Source of the DNA: Massilia sp. TS11
Lineage (GTDB): Bacteria > Pseudomonadota > Gammaproteobacteria > Burkholderiales > Burkholderiaceae_D
Reading direction: 5' to 3'
Assembly (NCBI RefSeq): GCF_022012445.1
Contig: NZ_JAKLTS010000001.1
Location: 186,001-250,000 of the forward strand
Length of the DNA stretch: 64,000 bases
The position numbers were made by a program, and so were the translations under genes. Positions 8,917 through 18,063 of this stretch are shown here, piece after piece. Numbering within the stretch: the stretch's first letter is position 1; every line of letters begins with the position of its first letter. The notes beneath the pieces were generated by a model that made no database searches, was not told the DNA's origin, and saw nothing but the letters and a program-made list of their open reading frames with translations.

Positions 8917-9756
8917 TCAGTCCTCCTGATAGGTAAAGGCGCGCGCCAGCGTGACCAGGACCTGCTCGAGCACCAGGCCGACCAGGCCAATCACGCCGAT
9001 GGCGATCAGAATGTGGGCCACGTTCAGGTTGTTCCACTCGTCCCAGACCCAGAAGCCGATGCCCACGCCGCCGGTCAGCATCTCGGCCGCGACGATCACC
9101 AGCCAGGCGGTCCCGATCGACAGGCGTACGCCGGTCAGCACATACGGCAGCACGGCCGGGAACAGAATCTTGGTCAGCACCTTCCACTCCGACAGCTGGA
9201 GCACGCGCGCCACATTCAGATAGTCCTGCGGCACGCGCTCGACGCCGACGGCGGTGTTGATGATCATCGGCCAGATCGAGCAGATGAAGATCGACCAGAT
9301 CGCGGCCGGATCGGCGGCCTTGAACACCAGCAGGCCAATCGGCAGCCAGGCCAGCGGCGACACTGGTTTCAGCAGGCTGACGATGGGGCGCAGCATGGCG
9401 CCGACAAAGGGCACGCGCCCGACCAGAAAGCCGAGCGGGATGCCCACCACGGCGGCCAGGCCGAAGCCGATGCCGACCCGCTTGAGCGAAGCCAGCACGT
9501 TCCAGCCGATGCCCTGGTCGTTCGGGCCTTTGCGGTAGAACGGATCGGCGAGCAGGCGCAGCGCTTCGTTCCAGGTGGCGGCCGGCGTGGGGAAGCTCGG
9601 GTTCTTCTCTGCGATGATCTGCCAGACCAGCACCAGCAGGGCCAGGCCAAGCAGGGGCGGGACGAGGCGCAGCAGCGCGCGTCCCAGGCTGGCCGCGCGC
9701 AGGCGCCAGGCGAACGGCGCGCGCGCCGCGGGCAGGGTGTCGAGAACAGCGCTCAT
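8917..9756 (-). CDS. nrtB: Nitrate-type ABC transporter permease
   Basis: A 279-residue inner-membrane permease with about six hydrophobic segments. It carries the BPD_transp_1 EAA-type loop near RVPQDYLNVARVLQLSEWKVLTKILFPAVLPYVLTG. The segment LVGRVPFVGAMLRPIVSLLKPVSPLAWLPIGL is typical of the NrtB/SsuC/TauC group. Its TGA lies one base before the start of the ATPase gene, whose ribosome-binding site sits inside the permease 3' end, so expression is likely coupled. Confidence 0.87.
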   Translation of the reverse strand: MSAVLDTLPAARAPFAWRLRAASLGRALLRLVPPLLGLALLVLVWQIIAEKNPSFPTPAATWNEALRLLADPFYRKGPNDQGIGWNVLASLKRVGIGFGLAAVVGIPLGFLVGRVPFVGAMLRPIVSLLKPVSPLAWLPIGLLVFKAADPAAIWSIFICSIWPMIINTAVGVERVPQDYLNVARVLQLSEWKVLTKILFPAVLPYVLTGVRLSIGTAWLVIVAAEMLTGGVGIGFWVWDEWNNLNVAHILIAIGVIGLVGLVLEQVLVTLARAFTYQED

Positions 9757-9765
9757 GCTCGCTCC

Positions 9766-11001
9766 TCAGGCCTTGAGTTTGAAGCTGGCGGCGTAGGCCT
9801 TGGGGTCCTTGGCGTCCCACACGGTCCCGTCGATCATCTTCACGCTGCGCAGCGGCGACTTGGGCACGCTGACCTTGGCCAGCGCCGCCGCTTCCTTGTA
9901 CAGGGCGATCTGGTTGACCGCGCTGGCGGTGGCCAGATAATCGGGCTCGCTCTTGAGCAGGCCCCAGCGCTTATGCTGGGTCATGAACCACATGCCGTCC
10001 GACAGATAGGGGAAGTTGACGGCGCCGTCGTTGAAGAACTTCATGTGGTTGGGATCGTCCCAGGTTTTGCCCAGACCGTTCTGGTAGCGTCCGAGGATGC
10101 GCTGGTTGATCACGTCGACCGAGGTATTCACATAGGCCTTGTCGGCGATGGTCTCGGCCATCTTGGCCTTGTTCGACAGGCCGGCGTCGATCCAGCGTCC
10201 GGCTTCGAGGATGGCCGCAACCAGAGCGCGCGCCGTATTCGGATACTTCTTCACCCATTCGAGGCTGGTGCCTAGGGTCTTCTCGGGATGGTCCTTCCAG
10301 ATGTCCTGGGTGGTGGCGGCCGTGATGCCGATGCCGTCGACGATGGCGCGGTGGTTCCAGGGTTCGCCCACGCAGAAGCCGTCCATATTCCCGACCCGCA
10401 TATTGGCCACCATCTGCGGCGGCGGCACGGTGATCGCCTTGGCGTCCTGCAGCGGATGGATGCCATACGTGGCCAGCCAGTAGTAGAGCCACATCGCGTG
10501 GGTCCCGGTCGGGAAGGTCTGGGCGAAGGTGTACTCGCGCTTCTCGGTCTTCATCAGCTTCGCCAGCGAGGCGCCATCGACGGCGCCCTTGTCGGCCAGC
10601 TTCTTCGACAGGGTGATGGCCTGGCCGTTGTGGTTCAGGTTCATCAGCACGGCCATGTCTTTCTTCGGACCGCCGATGCCCATCTGGACGCCGTAGATCA
10701 GGCCATACAGCACATGGGCCGCATCGAGTTCGCCGTTGACCAGTTTGTCGCGCACGGCCGCCCACGACGCCTCTTTCGAGGGAACGATCTTGATGCCGTA
10801 TTTTTTATCGAAGCCCAGCACCGAGGCCATGACCACGGAGGCGCAGTCGGTCAGCGGAATGAAGCCGACCTTGACTTCTTCTTTCTCGGGCTTGTCGGAG
10901 CCGCCGGCATACGCGGCGCCGGACAGCAGTCCGGTGACGGAGGCGGCGCCGGCCTTCAGGATGCGGCGGCGGGAAGGGTGGAATGCACTGTCACTGCTCA
11001 T
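9766..11001 (-). CDS. nrtA: CmpA/NrtA family ABC substrate-binding protein, Tat-exported
   Basis: A 411-residue periplasmic binding protein. The N-terminus has a twin-arginine signal (SRRRILKAGAASVTGLLSG, residues 9-27) with a likely AYA-type cleavage site near residue 32. The mature part matches NrtA/CmpA proteins: VKVGFIPLTDCASVVMA, GPKKDMAVLMNLNHNGQAITLS, PLQDAKAITVPPPQMVANMRVGNMDGFCVGEPWN. These segments line the oxyanion pocket in nitrate and bicarbonate binders. First gene of the operon, 9 bases before the permease and about 50 bases downstream of a sigma-54 promoter. That nitrogen-type control favours nitrate over bicarbonate. Confidence 0.87.
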   Translation of the reverse strand: MSSDSAFHPSRRRILKAGAASVTGLLSGAAYAGGSDKPEKEEVKVGFIPLTDCASVVMASVLGFDKKYGIKIVPSKEASWAAVRDKLVNGELDAAHVLYGLIYGVQMGIGGPKKDMAVLMNLNHNGQAITLSKKLADKGAVDGASLAKLMKTEKREYTFAQTFPTGTHAMWLYYWLATYGIHPLQDAKAITVPPPQMVANMRVGNMDGFCVGEPWNHRAIVDGIGITAATTQDIWKDHPEKTLGTSLEWVKKYPNTARALVAAILEAGRWIDAGLSNKAKMAETIADKAYVNTSVDVINQRILGRYQNGLGKTWDDPNHMKFFNDGAVNFPYLSDGMWFMTQHKRWGLLKSEPDYLATASAVNQIALYKEAAALAKVSVPKSPLRSVKMIDGTVWDAKDPKAYAASFKLKA

Positions 11002-11051
11002 GGGGTCCTCGTCTCGGGTGGCTGGGCCGGCTGGCCCTCGGACGAAGACTT

Positions 11052-11067
11052 TGCAAGTGCCGTGCCA
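11052..11067 (-). promoter_or_regulatory. Sigma-54 promoter (-24/-12)
   Basis: On the minus strand this reads TGGCACGGCACTTGCA, an exact match to the RpoN consensus TGGCAC-N5-TTGCA with the invariant GG and GC correctly spaced. It points at the substrate-binding gene and predicts a start of transcription about 40 bases before its ATG. The match supports nitrogen control of the transporter operon. Confidence 0.85.
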
Positions 11068-11108
11068 GCTGTCTGGACGGGGAAAAGCGGCGCGCCACCC
11101 CCGTTTTC

Positions 11109-11125
11109 AGCACCGCGCTGGTGCA
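11109..11125 (-). promoter_or_regulatory. NtrC-like enhancer site
   Basis: On the minus strand this reads TGCACC-AGCGC-GGTGCT, one base from the symmetric NtrC consensus TGCACC-N5-GGTGCA. It lies about 40 bp upstream of the sigma-54 promoter, closer than many NtrC enhancers but on the correct side. It partly overlaps a second, shorter TGCA repeat. Confidence 0.7.
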
Positions 11126-11164
11126 CTGCACAAGCGCGGAGCGTGGGAGCGGCCCGCCGGCGGG

Positions 11165-12544
11165 CTATTTCAGACCGCCGCCCAGGGCCTTGTACAGGTC
11201 GATGGCGCTGCCGCTGCGCTGCAGACGCGCCTGCACCACGGCCTGCTCGGCGCTGAACAGCTCGCGCTCGGCATCGAGGATGTCGAGCGAGCTGGCCACG
11301 CCATTGGTCTGGCGCAGCTGGAGCAGCTTGAGGCGCTCGGCCGAGGCGGCGCGCGCCGCTTCCTGGGAGCTGAGCTGGGCGCCGGCCGTGTCGCGCGCGG
11401 CCAGGGCGTCGGCCACTTCGCGGAAGGCGACCTGGATCGTCTTCTCGTAGTCGGCCACGGCGATCTGCTTGCGCACCGTGGCCAGATCGGCATTGGCGCT
11501 CAGGCGGCCGGCGTCGAAGATCGGCTGGGTCAGCTGGGGCACGAAGCTCCAGCTGCGCGTGCCGGCATCGAACAGGCCGTCCAGGCTGGGGCTGGACGAG
11601 CCGAGCGCCGCGGTCAGGCTGATGCGCGGGAAGAAGGCGGCGCGGGCCGCGCCGATATTCGCATTGGCGGCCTTGAGGCGCTGTTCGGCGGCCAGGATGT
11701 CGGGGCGCTGGGCCAGCAGGTCGGAGGGCAGGCCGGCGGCCAGGGCCGGCAGCACGTCCTGTACCGGGGCGCTGCCGGCGGCCGGCAGCGGCTGGCCGAC
11801 CAGCACGGCCAGGGCGTTTTCGGCCTGGGCACGCTGGCGCGTCAGGGTCAGCATGGCGCTGCGCGCCGCTTCCAGCAGCGTCTCCTGCTGGCGCAGCTCG
11901 AGGCGCGAGGAGGCGCCGACTTCGAGCCGGCGCTGAACCAGCGCATAGGTCTTGCTGCGCGCTTCGAAGCTGCGCGTGGCCAGGGCCAGCTGCTCGGCGT
12001 AGGCGCGTTCCGTGTACCAGGCGCGCGCCACTTCGGCCACCAGACTGATCTGGGCGGCCTTGCGCGCCTCCTCGCTGGCCAGATAGGTGGCCAGGGCGGC
12101 CTCGCTCAGACTGCGCACGCGGCCGAAGAAGTCGAGTTCAAACGCGGGTACGGCCAGGCCGGCGTCGTAGCGCTTGCCGACCGTGCTGGCGCCGCTGGCG
12201 CTGAGCATCTGCGGCGTGCGGCCGCGCTGCATATCGGCGCTGGCGCTCAGATTCGGGATCTGGTCGGCGCGCTGGATGCGGTACAGGGCGCGCGCCTCCT
12301 CGATGCGCAGGGCGGCCGTGCGCAGGTCGCGGTTCTGTTCGAGGGCGGTCGCGATCAGGGTCTGCAGGCGGGCGTCGGTGAAGAAGTCGCGCCAGGCCAG
12401 GGCCGCGGCGGCGGCGCCGGCCGCGCTGGCGCCAGCCGGATAGCTGGCCGCCACCGGGGCCGCCGGCCGTTCATAAGTCGGGGCCAGCGAGCAGGCGGCC
12501 AGGCCGAGGGCCAGGACGAGCGGAGAGAGTCGGAATGCGGTCAT
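11165..12544 (-). CDS. RND efflux outer-membrane channel (OprM/NodT family)
   Basis: A 459-residue outer-membrane factor with a lipoprotein signal: hydrophobic stretch then lipobox GLAAC, with Cys near residue 18. It shows two OEP repeats rich in long helices (LIATALEQNRDLRTAALRIEEARALYRIQRADQIPNL, and the second half around AEQRLKAANANIGAARAAFFPRISL), as in OprM. It would form the trimeric channel of a tripartite drug pump. The ATG at 12544 begins two bases after the pump gene's stop, so the operon is adaptor, pump, channel. A TTG two codons earlier is a less likely start. Confidence 0.93.
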   Translation of the reverse strand: MTAFRLSPLVLALGLAACSLAPTYERPAAPVAASYPAGASAAGAAAAALAWRDFFTDARLQTLIATALEQNRDLRTAALRIEEARALYRIQRADQIPNLSASADMQRGRTPQMLSASGASTVGKRYDAGLAVPAFELDFFGRVRSLSEAALATYLASEEARKAAQISLVAEVARAWYTERAYAEQLALATRSFEARSKTYALVQRRLEVGASSRLELRQQETLLEAARSAMLTLTRQRAQAENALAVLVGQPLPAAGSAPVQDVLPALAAGLPSDLLAQRPDILAAEQRLKAANANIGAARAAFFPRISLTAALGSSSPSLDGLFDAGTRSWSFVPQLTQPIFDAGRLSANADLATVRKQIAVADYEKTIQVAFREVADALAARDTAGAQLSSQEAARAASAERLKLLQLRQTNGVASSLDILDAERELFSAEQAVVQARLQRSGSAIDLYKALGGGLK

Positions 12545-12546
12545 GG

Positions 12547-15500
12547 TCAATCCAGTTCGTGGGCGGCCAGTTTGCGCTGGCGCTCGCTGCCTTTGAAGAT
12601 ACGGCGGATCACAACGAAGAACACCGGCACCAGGAACACGGCCAGCACGGTGGCCGTGATCATGCCGCCCATGACGCCGGTGCCGATGGCGCGTTGGCTG
12701 GCAGACCCGGCCCCGCTGGCGATCACCAGCGGCAGCACGCCGAGGATGAAGGCGAAGGAGGTCATCAGAATCGGGCGGAAGCGCAGGTGCACGGCTTCCA
12801 GCGTGGCCTCGATCAGTCCCTTGCCCTGGGCCTGCAGGTCCTTGGCGAATTCGATGATCAGGATCGCGTTCTTGGCCGACAGGCCGATGATGGCGATCAG
12901 GCCGACCTTGAAGTAGACGTCATTGGGCAGGCCGCGCAGCGAAGCGCCGAGCAGGGCGCCGAGCACGCCGAGCGGCACCACCAGCAGTACCGCCACCGGA
13001 ATCGAGGTCGATTCGTACAGGGCCGCCAGCACCAGGAACACGGCCAGCAGCGACAGCGCGAACAGGGCCGGGGCCTGCGAACCCGAGGTGCGTTCCTCGA
13101 ACGAGGTGCCGGTCCATTCGATGCCGAAGCCCGGCGGCAGCTGGGCCGCCAGCTTCTCCAGTTCCAGCATCGCCTCACCGGTCGAATAGCCAGGGGCGGC
13201 GTCGCCCGACAGGCGCACGGCCGGATAGCCGTTGTAGCGCACCAGCTGCACCGGACCCTGGATCCAGCGCACGCTGGCGAAGGAGGCCATCGGCACCATC
13301 GCGCCATTGGCGGCGCGCACATGCAGCTGCAGGATGTCGTCCGGCTGCAGGCGGCGGTTCGGCTCGGCCTGGACCATCACGCGCTGCTGGCGTCCGCTGC
13401 TGGCGAAGTCGTTGATATACGCCGAACCGAGGGTCGAGCCGAGCGTCGTGCCGATGTCGCTGAAGGCCACGCCGAGGGCGGCGGCTTTGTCGCGGTCGAT
13501 GTCGAGCTGGATCTGGGGCGTGTCTTCCAGGCCTTCCGGGCGCATGCCCTTCAGGATCGGGCTCTTGCCGGCCATGCCGAGCAGCTGGTTGCGCGCGGCG
13601 ATCAGGGCGTCGTGACCGAGGCCGGCGCGGTCCTGCAGACGCAGCGACACGCCGGTGGCGTTACCGAGTTCGCGGATCGGCGGCGGCGAGACCGGGAAGA
13701 TGATCGCATCGGTGATCTTCGACAGCGCGCCGAAGGCCTTGCCGGCCACGGCTTCGGCCGATTCGCCCGGGCCGCGCTCGCTCCAGTCCTTGAGCGGCAC
13801 GAACACCAGACCGGCGTTCTGGCCGCTGCCGGAGAAGGAGAAGCCGGCCACGGCGATCGTGCGCGCGACCGCCGGCTGGCTGCGGAAATAGTCTTCGACC
13901 TGGGCCAGCACGGCGTCGGTGCGGGCCTTGGAGGCGCCCGGCGGCAGCTGCACATTGGTCACGATATAGCCCTGGTCTTCGTTGGGCAGGAAGGACGAGG
14001 GCAGGCGCGCGTACAGCCAGCCGACGGCCACCAGCACCACGCCGAAGGCCAGCATGTAGCGGCCGGTGCGTGTGAGGATGCGCGCCACCGTGCTCTGGTA
14101 GCGGGTGGCGCCGCGCGCGAAGCCGCGGTTGAACCAGCCGAAGAAGCCGCGCTTTTCCACATGGTGGCCTTTTTCGACGGGCTTGAGGATGGTCGCGCAC
14201 AGGGCCGGGGTCAGGGTCAGGGCCATCAGGGCCGACAGCAGCATGGCCGAGACCATCGACAGCGAGAACTGGCGGTAGATGGCGCCGACGGCGCCGCCGA
14301 AGAAGGCCATCGGAATGAACACGGCCACCAGCACCAGGGTGATGCCGACGATGGCGCCGGTGATCTGGCCCATGGCCTTGCGCGTGGCTTCGCGCGGGGG
14401 CAGGCCTTCCTCGCTCATGATGCGCTCGACGTTTTCGACCACCACGATGGCGTCGTCGACCAGGATGCCGATGGCCAGCACCATGCCGAACATGGTCAGC
14501 ACATTGATCGAGAAGCCGAAGGCCTGCATGGCGGCGAAGGTGCCCATCAGGGCGACCGGCACGACGATGGTCGGGATCAAGGTGTAGCGCATGTTCTGCA
14601 GGAACACGTACATCACCAGGAAGACCAGGGCCACGGCCTCGAACAGGGTCTTGACCACTTCCTCGATCGAGATCTTGACGAACAGCGAGGTGTCGTAGGG
14701 GATCGTGTAGGTGACGCCGGGCGGGAAGTATTTCTGCAGCTCGTCCATCTTGGCGCGCACGGCGGTGGCCGTGGCCAGGGCATTCCCGGTCAGCGACTGC
14801 TGGACCGCCACGGCCGTGAACGGCTGGCCGTTGAGGCGGGCGAAGGTCGCATAGCGCTGGCCGCCGAGGTCGATGCGGGCGACGTCGCCCAGGCGCACGG
14901 CCGCGCCGTTCGGATTGGCGCGCAGTACGATGCGGGCGAATTCCTCGGGCGTCGACAGCTGGCCCGTGACCACCACCGGGGCCGTGGTCTGCTGGGTGCC
15001 GGGGGCGGGCAGGTCGCCCAGGGTGCCGGAGGCGATATTCAGGTTCTGGGCCCGGATCGCATTGTTCACGTCCGCCATCGACAGCTTGTAGCCGACCAGT
15101 TTGGCCGGGTCGACCCAGACGCGCATGGCGCGCTCGGTGCCGAACAGTTCGGCCTGGCCGACGCCGGGGATGCGCTTGAGTTCATTGACGACGTTACGCG
15201 ACAGGTAGTCGCCGAGGGCGATCGGATCGAGCCGGCCGTCCTTCGAGGTCAGGCCGACGAACATCAGGATGTTCGAGCGCGCCTTGTTGACCTGCACCCC
15301 CTGCTGCATGACGGCCTGGGGCAGGCGCGCCTCGACCCGCTTGATGCGGTTCTGCACGTCCACAGCCGCCAGTTCTGGATTGGTGCCCGGCTGGAAGGTG
15401 ACGGTGATGCTGACATTGCCGGCCGCATCGCTCTGCGACTCGACATACAGCAGGCCTTCGGCCCCGTTCATTTCCTGTTCGATGATACTGGTGACGGCGT

Positions 15501-15675
15501 CGTCGACCACCTGGGCGGTCGCGCCCGGGTAGGCGGCCGTGACCACGATCGAGGGCGGGGCGATGGTCGGATACTGGGCCACCGGCAGCAGGGTGACGGC
15601 GATCGCCCCGCCGAGCAGGATGAACAGCGCGATCACCCAGGCGAAGACGGGGCGGTCGATAAAGAATTTGGCCAT
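12547..15675 (-). CDS. RND multidrug efflux pump, inner-membrane subunit (HAE1/MexB type)
   Basis: A 1042-residue proton-driven exporter, full length for the AcrB/MexB family. It begins MAKFFIDRPVFAWVIALFI, contains the pore and docking regions, and has the TM4 motif GILVDDAIVVVENVERIM with the proton-relay Asp pair. The C-terminal half repeats the fold, with VGLIAIIGLSAKNAILIIEFAKD. Twelve membrane spans are expected. It follows the adaptor gene by 12 bases. The substrate range cannot be read from the sequence. Confidence 0.96.
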   Translation of the reverse strand: MAKFFIDRPVFAWVIALFILLGGAIAVTLLPVAQYPTIAPPSIVVTAAYPGATAQVVDDAVTSIIEQEMNGAEGLLYVESQSDAAGNVSITVTFQPGTNPELAAVDVQNRIKRVEARLPQAVMQQGVQVNKARSNILMFVGLTSKDGRLDPIALGDYLSRNVVNELKRIPGVGQAELFGTERAMRVWVDPAKLVGYKLSMADVNNAIRAQNLNIASGTLGDLPAPGTQQTTAPVVVTGQLSTPEEFARIVLRANPNGAAVRLGDVARIDLGGQRYATFARLNGQPFTAVAVQQSLTGNALATATAVRAKMDELQKYFPPGVTYTIPYDTSLFVKISIEEVVKTLFEAVALVFLVMYVFLQNMRYTLIPTIVVPVALMGTFAAMQAFGFSINVLTMFGMVLAIGILVDDAIVVVENVERIMSEEGLPPREATRKAMGQITGAIVGITLVLVAVFIPMAFFGGAVGAIYRQFSLSMVSAMLLSALMALTLTPALCATILKPVEKGHHVEKRGFFGWFNRGFARGATRYQSTVARILTRTGRYMLAFGVVLVAVGWLYARLPSSFLPNEDQGYIVTNVQLPPGASKARTDAVLAQVEDYFRSQPAVARTIAVAGFSFSGSGQNAGLVFVPLKDWSERGPGESAEAVAGKAFGALSKITDAIIFPVSPPPIRELGNATGVSLRLQDRAGLGHDALIAARNQLLGMAGKSPILKGMRPEGLEDTPQIQLDIDRDKAAALGVAFSDIGTTLGSTLGSAYINDFASSGRQQRVMVQAEPNRRLQPDDILQLHVRAANGAMVPMASFASVRWIQGPVQLVRYNGYPAVRLSGDAAPGYSTGEAMLELEKLAAQLPPGFGIEWTGTSFEERTSGSQAPALFALSLLAVFLVLAALYESTSIPVAVLLVVPLGVLGALLGASLRGLPNDVYFKVGLIAIIGLSAKNAILIIEFAKDLQAQGKGLIEATLEAVHLRFRPILMTSFAFILGVLPLVIASGAGSASQRAIGTGVMGGMITATVLAVFLVPVFFVVIRRIFKGSERQRKLAAHELD

Positions 15676-15687
15676 GCGTCCTCCCGC

Positions 15688-16869
15688 TTAGCGTGCGCTG
15701 GCGGCCGCAGCGGCGGGAGCGCCGACCGGACCTTTCCAGGGCACCGGCTGCACCGGGGCGCCGGGGCGCAGCTTCTGGAAGCCTTCCACCACGATCCGCT
15801 CGCCGGCCTTGAGGCCGCTGGCGATCACCCAGTTATTGCCCTGGGCCTGATCGACCACGACCGGGCGCTGGCCGACCTTGTTGTCGGCGCCGACCACGAA
15901 CACGCTGGCGCCTTCCGGCCCGCGCTGCACGGCCTGCTGCGGCACCACGATGGCGGCGTCCTTGACGGCCGTGTCGAGGCGGGCGCGCACATACATGCCT
16001 GGCAGCAGGGCCATATTCTTGTTGGGGAATTCGGCGCGCACGGTCACGGCGCCCGAGCTCTCGTCGACGCTGATGTCGGAGAACAGCAGCTTGCCCGGCT
16101 GGCCATACACCTCGCCATTGTCGAGCACGAGGCTGACCTTGGCCTGGTCCTTGCCCGCGCTCTTGAGCTGGCCGGCGGCCAGGGCGCGCTTGAGCTTGAG
16201 CAGGTCGGTGGCCGGCTGGGTGATCGTCACATACACGGGGTCGAGCTGCTGGACCAGGGCCATCGGCGTGGCTTCGTTCTGGCCGACCAGGGCGCCCTCG
16301 GTGACCAGGGCGCGGCCGATGCGGCCGGCGATCGGCGCCGTCACCGTCGTGTAGCCGAGGTTGATGCTGGCGCTCTGGCGCGCCGCGCGCGCCGTGGCCA
16401 GATCGGCCGCGGCCTGCTTCTGGGCCGTGACGGCGTCGTCGTATTCCTGCTGGCTGACGGCGCTGGCCTCGAGCAGGGGCTTGTAGCGCTTGGCCTTGAG
16501 CTCGGCCTGGGCCAGGTTGGCCTCGGCCTTGGCGACGGCCGCGCTGGCGCTGTCGAAGCTGGCCTGGAAGGCGGCCGGGTCGATCTTAAACAGCACCTGG
16601 CCGGCCTTCACGTCGCTGCCTTCGGTGAACACGCGCTGCAGCACGATGCCCGGCGCACGCGCGCGCACCTGGGCCACGCGCAGGGCCTCGATCCGTCCCG
16701 GCAGTTCCGTGCTCAGCGCCAGCGGCCCTTCGGCGATCGTGATCACCGGAACGGCGGGCGGCGGCGGGGTGCCGCCCGCGCCCTGGGCAGCGGCGTTTTT
16801 ATCGCCGCAAGCGCTCAGGCTGACCAGCAGGGGCAAAAGCAGGGAAAAGAGACGAAGGCTAGCTCGCAT
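15688..16869 (-). CDS. RND efflux periplasmic adaptor (MexA type)
   Basis: A 393-residue membrane-fusion protein with a lipoprotein signal ending in LSAC (Cys about residue 21), so it is probably anchored to the inner-membrane outer leaflet. Landmarks: the lipoyl-type halves (RARAPGIVLQRVFTEGSDVKAGQVLFKIDP and INLGYTTVTAPIAGRIGRALVTEGALV) flanking a coiled-coil hairpin, then a beta-barrel domain. It heads the adaptor-pump-channel operon. No divergent or adjacent TetR/MarR repressor gene accompanies it. Confidence 0.94.
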   Translation of the reverse strand: MRASLRLFSLLLPLLVSLSACGDKNAAAQGAGGTPPPPAVPVITIAEGPLALSTELPGRIEALRVAQVRARAPGIVLQRVFTEGSDVKAGQVLFKIDPAAFQASFDSASAAVAKAEANLAQAELKAKRYKPLLEASAVSQQEYDDAVTAQKQAAADLATARAARQSASINLGYTTVTAPIAGRIGRALVTEGALVGQNEATPMALVQQLDPVYVTITQPATDLLKLKRALAAGQLKSAGKDQAKVSLVLDNGEVYGQPGKLLFSDISVDESSGAVTVRAEFPNKNMALLPGMYVRARLDTAVKDAAIVVPQQAVQRGPEGASVFVVGADNKVGQRPVVVDQAQGNNWVIASGLKAGERIVVEGFQKLRPGAPVQPVPWKGPVGAPAAAAASAR

Positions 16870-17015
16870 GGTGCTCTTTCAAAAGATTCAGTCGGAACGG
16901 CCGCGGACGGCGTCAGGCTGGAGTAAATATGGGATCAGGCTCGACCGCAAGGGGAGCCGCCGCATTGTAGCGTGATCGGCAAGATTGTGTTTGGCTCGCG
17001 TTGGTTTCCGCGCGC

Positions 17016-17052
17016 CCAAAAAGCAAAGGGGCGGTTAGTCCAACCGCCCCTT
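17016..17052 (-). terminator. Rho-independent terminator after tal
   Basis: The 11-bp stem AAGGGGCGGTT (17026-17036) pairs with AACCGCCCCTT (17042-17052) around a five-base loop. On the minus strand it is followed by TTTGCTTTTT (complement of 17017-17026). It sits just past the tal stop and should end the zwf-hexR-tal transcript. Confidence 0.88.
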
Positions 17053-17069
17053 GTCCGCGTGCTCAGGAC

Positions 17070-18005
17070 TCAGCGCATGGCCGAGATAATCTGGCGCAGT
17101 TTGGCCGAATCGGCGCAGAAGGCGCGAATGCCCTCGGCCAGTTTTTCGGTCGCCATCGGGTCTTCGTTGAGCATGAAGCGGAAGCTCTTTTCGTCGACCG
17201 AGTTCTTTTCGAGGGCAGTGGCGGGCGCCGTCTCGCCGCCGAGCTTGCGCTCGACCGGGCCGGTGCTGTCCTGCAGCTTCTGCAGCAGATCGGGGCTGAT
17301 GGTCAGCAGGTCGCAGCCGGCCAGCTCGAGAATCTGGCCGGTGTTGCGGAAGCTCGCGCCCATGACCTCGGTGCCATAGCCGTACTTGCGGTAGTGGTTG
17401 TAGATGCGCCGCACCGACTGCACGCCGGGATCGGTGGCGCCTTCGAAGTCGGTGCCGGTCTGCTTCTTGTACCAGTCGTAGATGCGGCCGACGAAGGGCG
17501 AAATCAGCTGCACGCCCGCTTCGGCGGCGGCAATCGCCTGGGCCAGCGAGAACAGCAGGGTCAGATTGGTCTTGATGCCTTCGCGCTCGAGCACCTCGGC
17601 GGCCTTGATGCCTTCCCAGGTCGAGGCGATCTTGATCAGCACGCGCTCGCGCCCCGCGCCTTCGGCTTCATAGAAGGTGATCAGCTCGCGCGCCTTGTCG
17701 ACCGTGGCCTGGGTGTCAAACGACAGGCGGGCGTCGACTTCGGTCGAGACGCGGCCCGGGATCACCTTCAGGATCTCCATGCCGAAGGCCACCAGCAGGC
17801 GGTCGATGACTTCGCCGGTCGAGATGCCCGGGTGGTCCTTGACGATTTTTTCCAGCAGCGGCTGGTATTCGGGTTTCTGGACTGCCTTCAGGATCAGGGA
17901 AGGATTGGTGGTGGCATCGCGCGGCTTGTACTGCTTGATGGACTGGAAGTCCCCCGTGTCGGCGACCACGATCGTATGCTGTTTCAGCTGTTCGAGTTGG
18001 TTCAT
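17070..18005 (-). CDS. tal: Transaldolase
   Basis: A 311-residue TalA/TalB-type transaldolase, exchanging a dihydroxyacetone unit between sugar phosphates in the non-oxidative pentose phosphate pathway. Landmarks: [12 protein letters not shown] near residues 31-42 (active-site Asp), and the Schiff-base Lys in [46 protein letters not shown] closes the barrel. It lies 58 bases downstream of hexR on the same strand and ends at a strong terminator, so it is probably the last gene of the zwf-hexR-tal operon. Confidence 0.97.
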   Translation of the reverse strand: MNQLEQLKQHTIVVADTGDFQSIKQYKPRDATTNPSLILKAVQKPEYQPLLEKIVKDHPGISTGEVIDRLLVAFGMEILKVIPGRVSTEVDARLSFDTQATVDKARELITFYEAEGAGRERVLIKIASTWEGIKAAEVLEREGIKTNLTLLFSLAQAIAAAEAGVQLISPFVGRIYDWYKKQTGTDFEGATDPGVQSVRRIYNHYRKYGYGTEVMGASFRNTGQILELAGCDLLTISPDLLQKLQDSTGPVERKLGGETAPATALEKNSVDEKSFRFMLNEDPMATEKLAEGIRAFCADSAKLRQIISAMR

Positions 18006-18063
18006 GGTGGTTTATCGTTATGAGTGGTCTGAACCGCCCCGTTGTTTTGGGGGCGAGGAGCTA

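Noticed and set aside
12535..16926. A 1463-codon plus-strand open frame opposite the RND efflux operon
   Set aside because: It is antisense to three well-conserved genes. Its translation is low-complexity G/A/R/H/Q sequence without domains, the usual result of GC-rich codon bias in the opposite frame.
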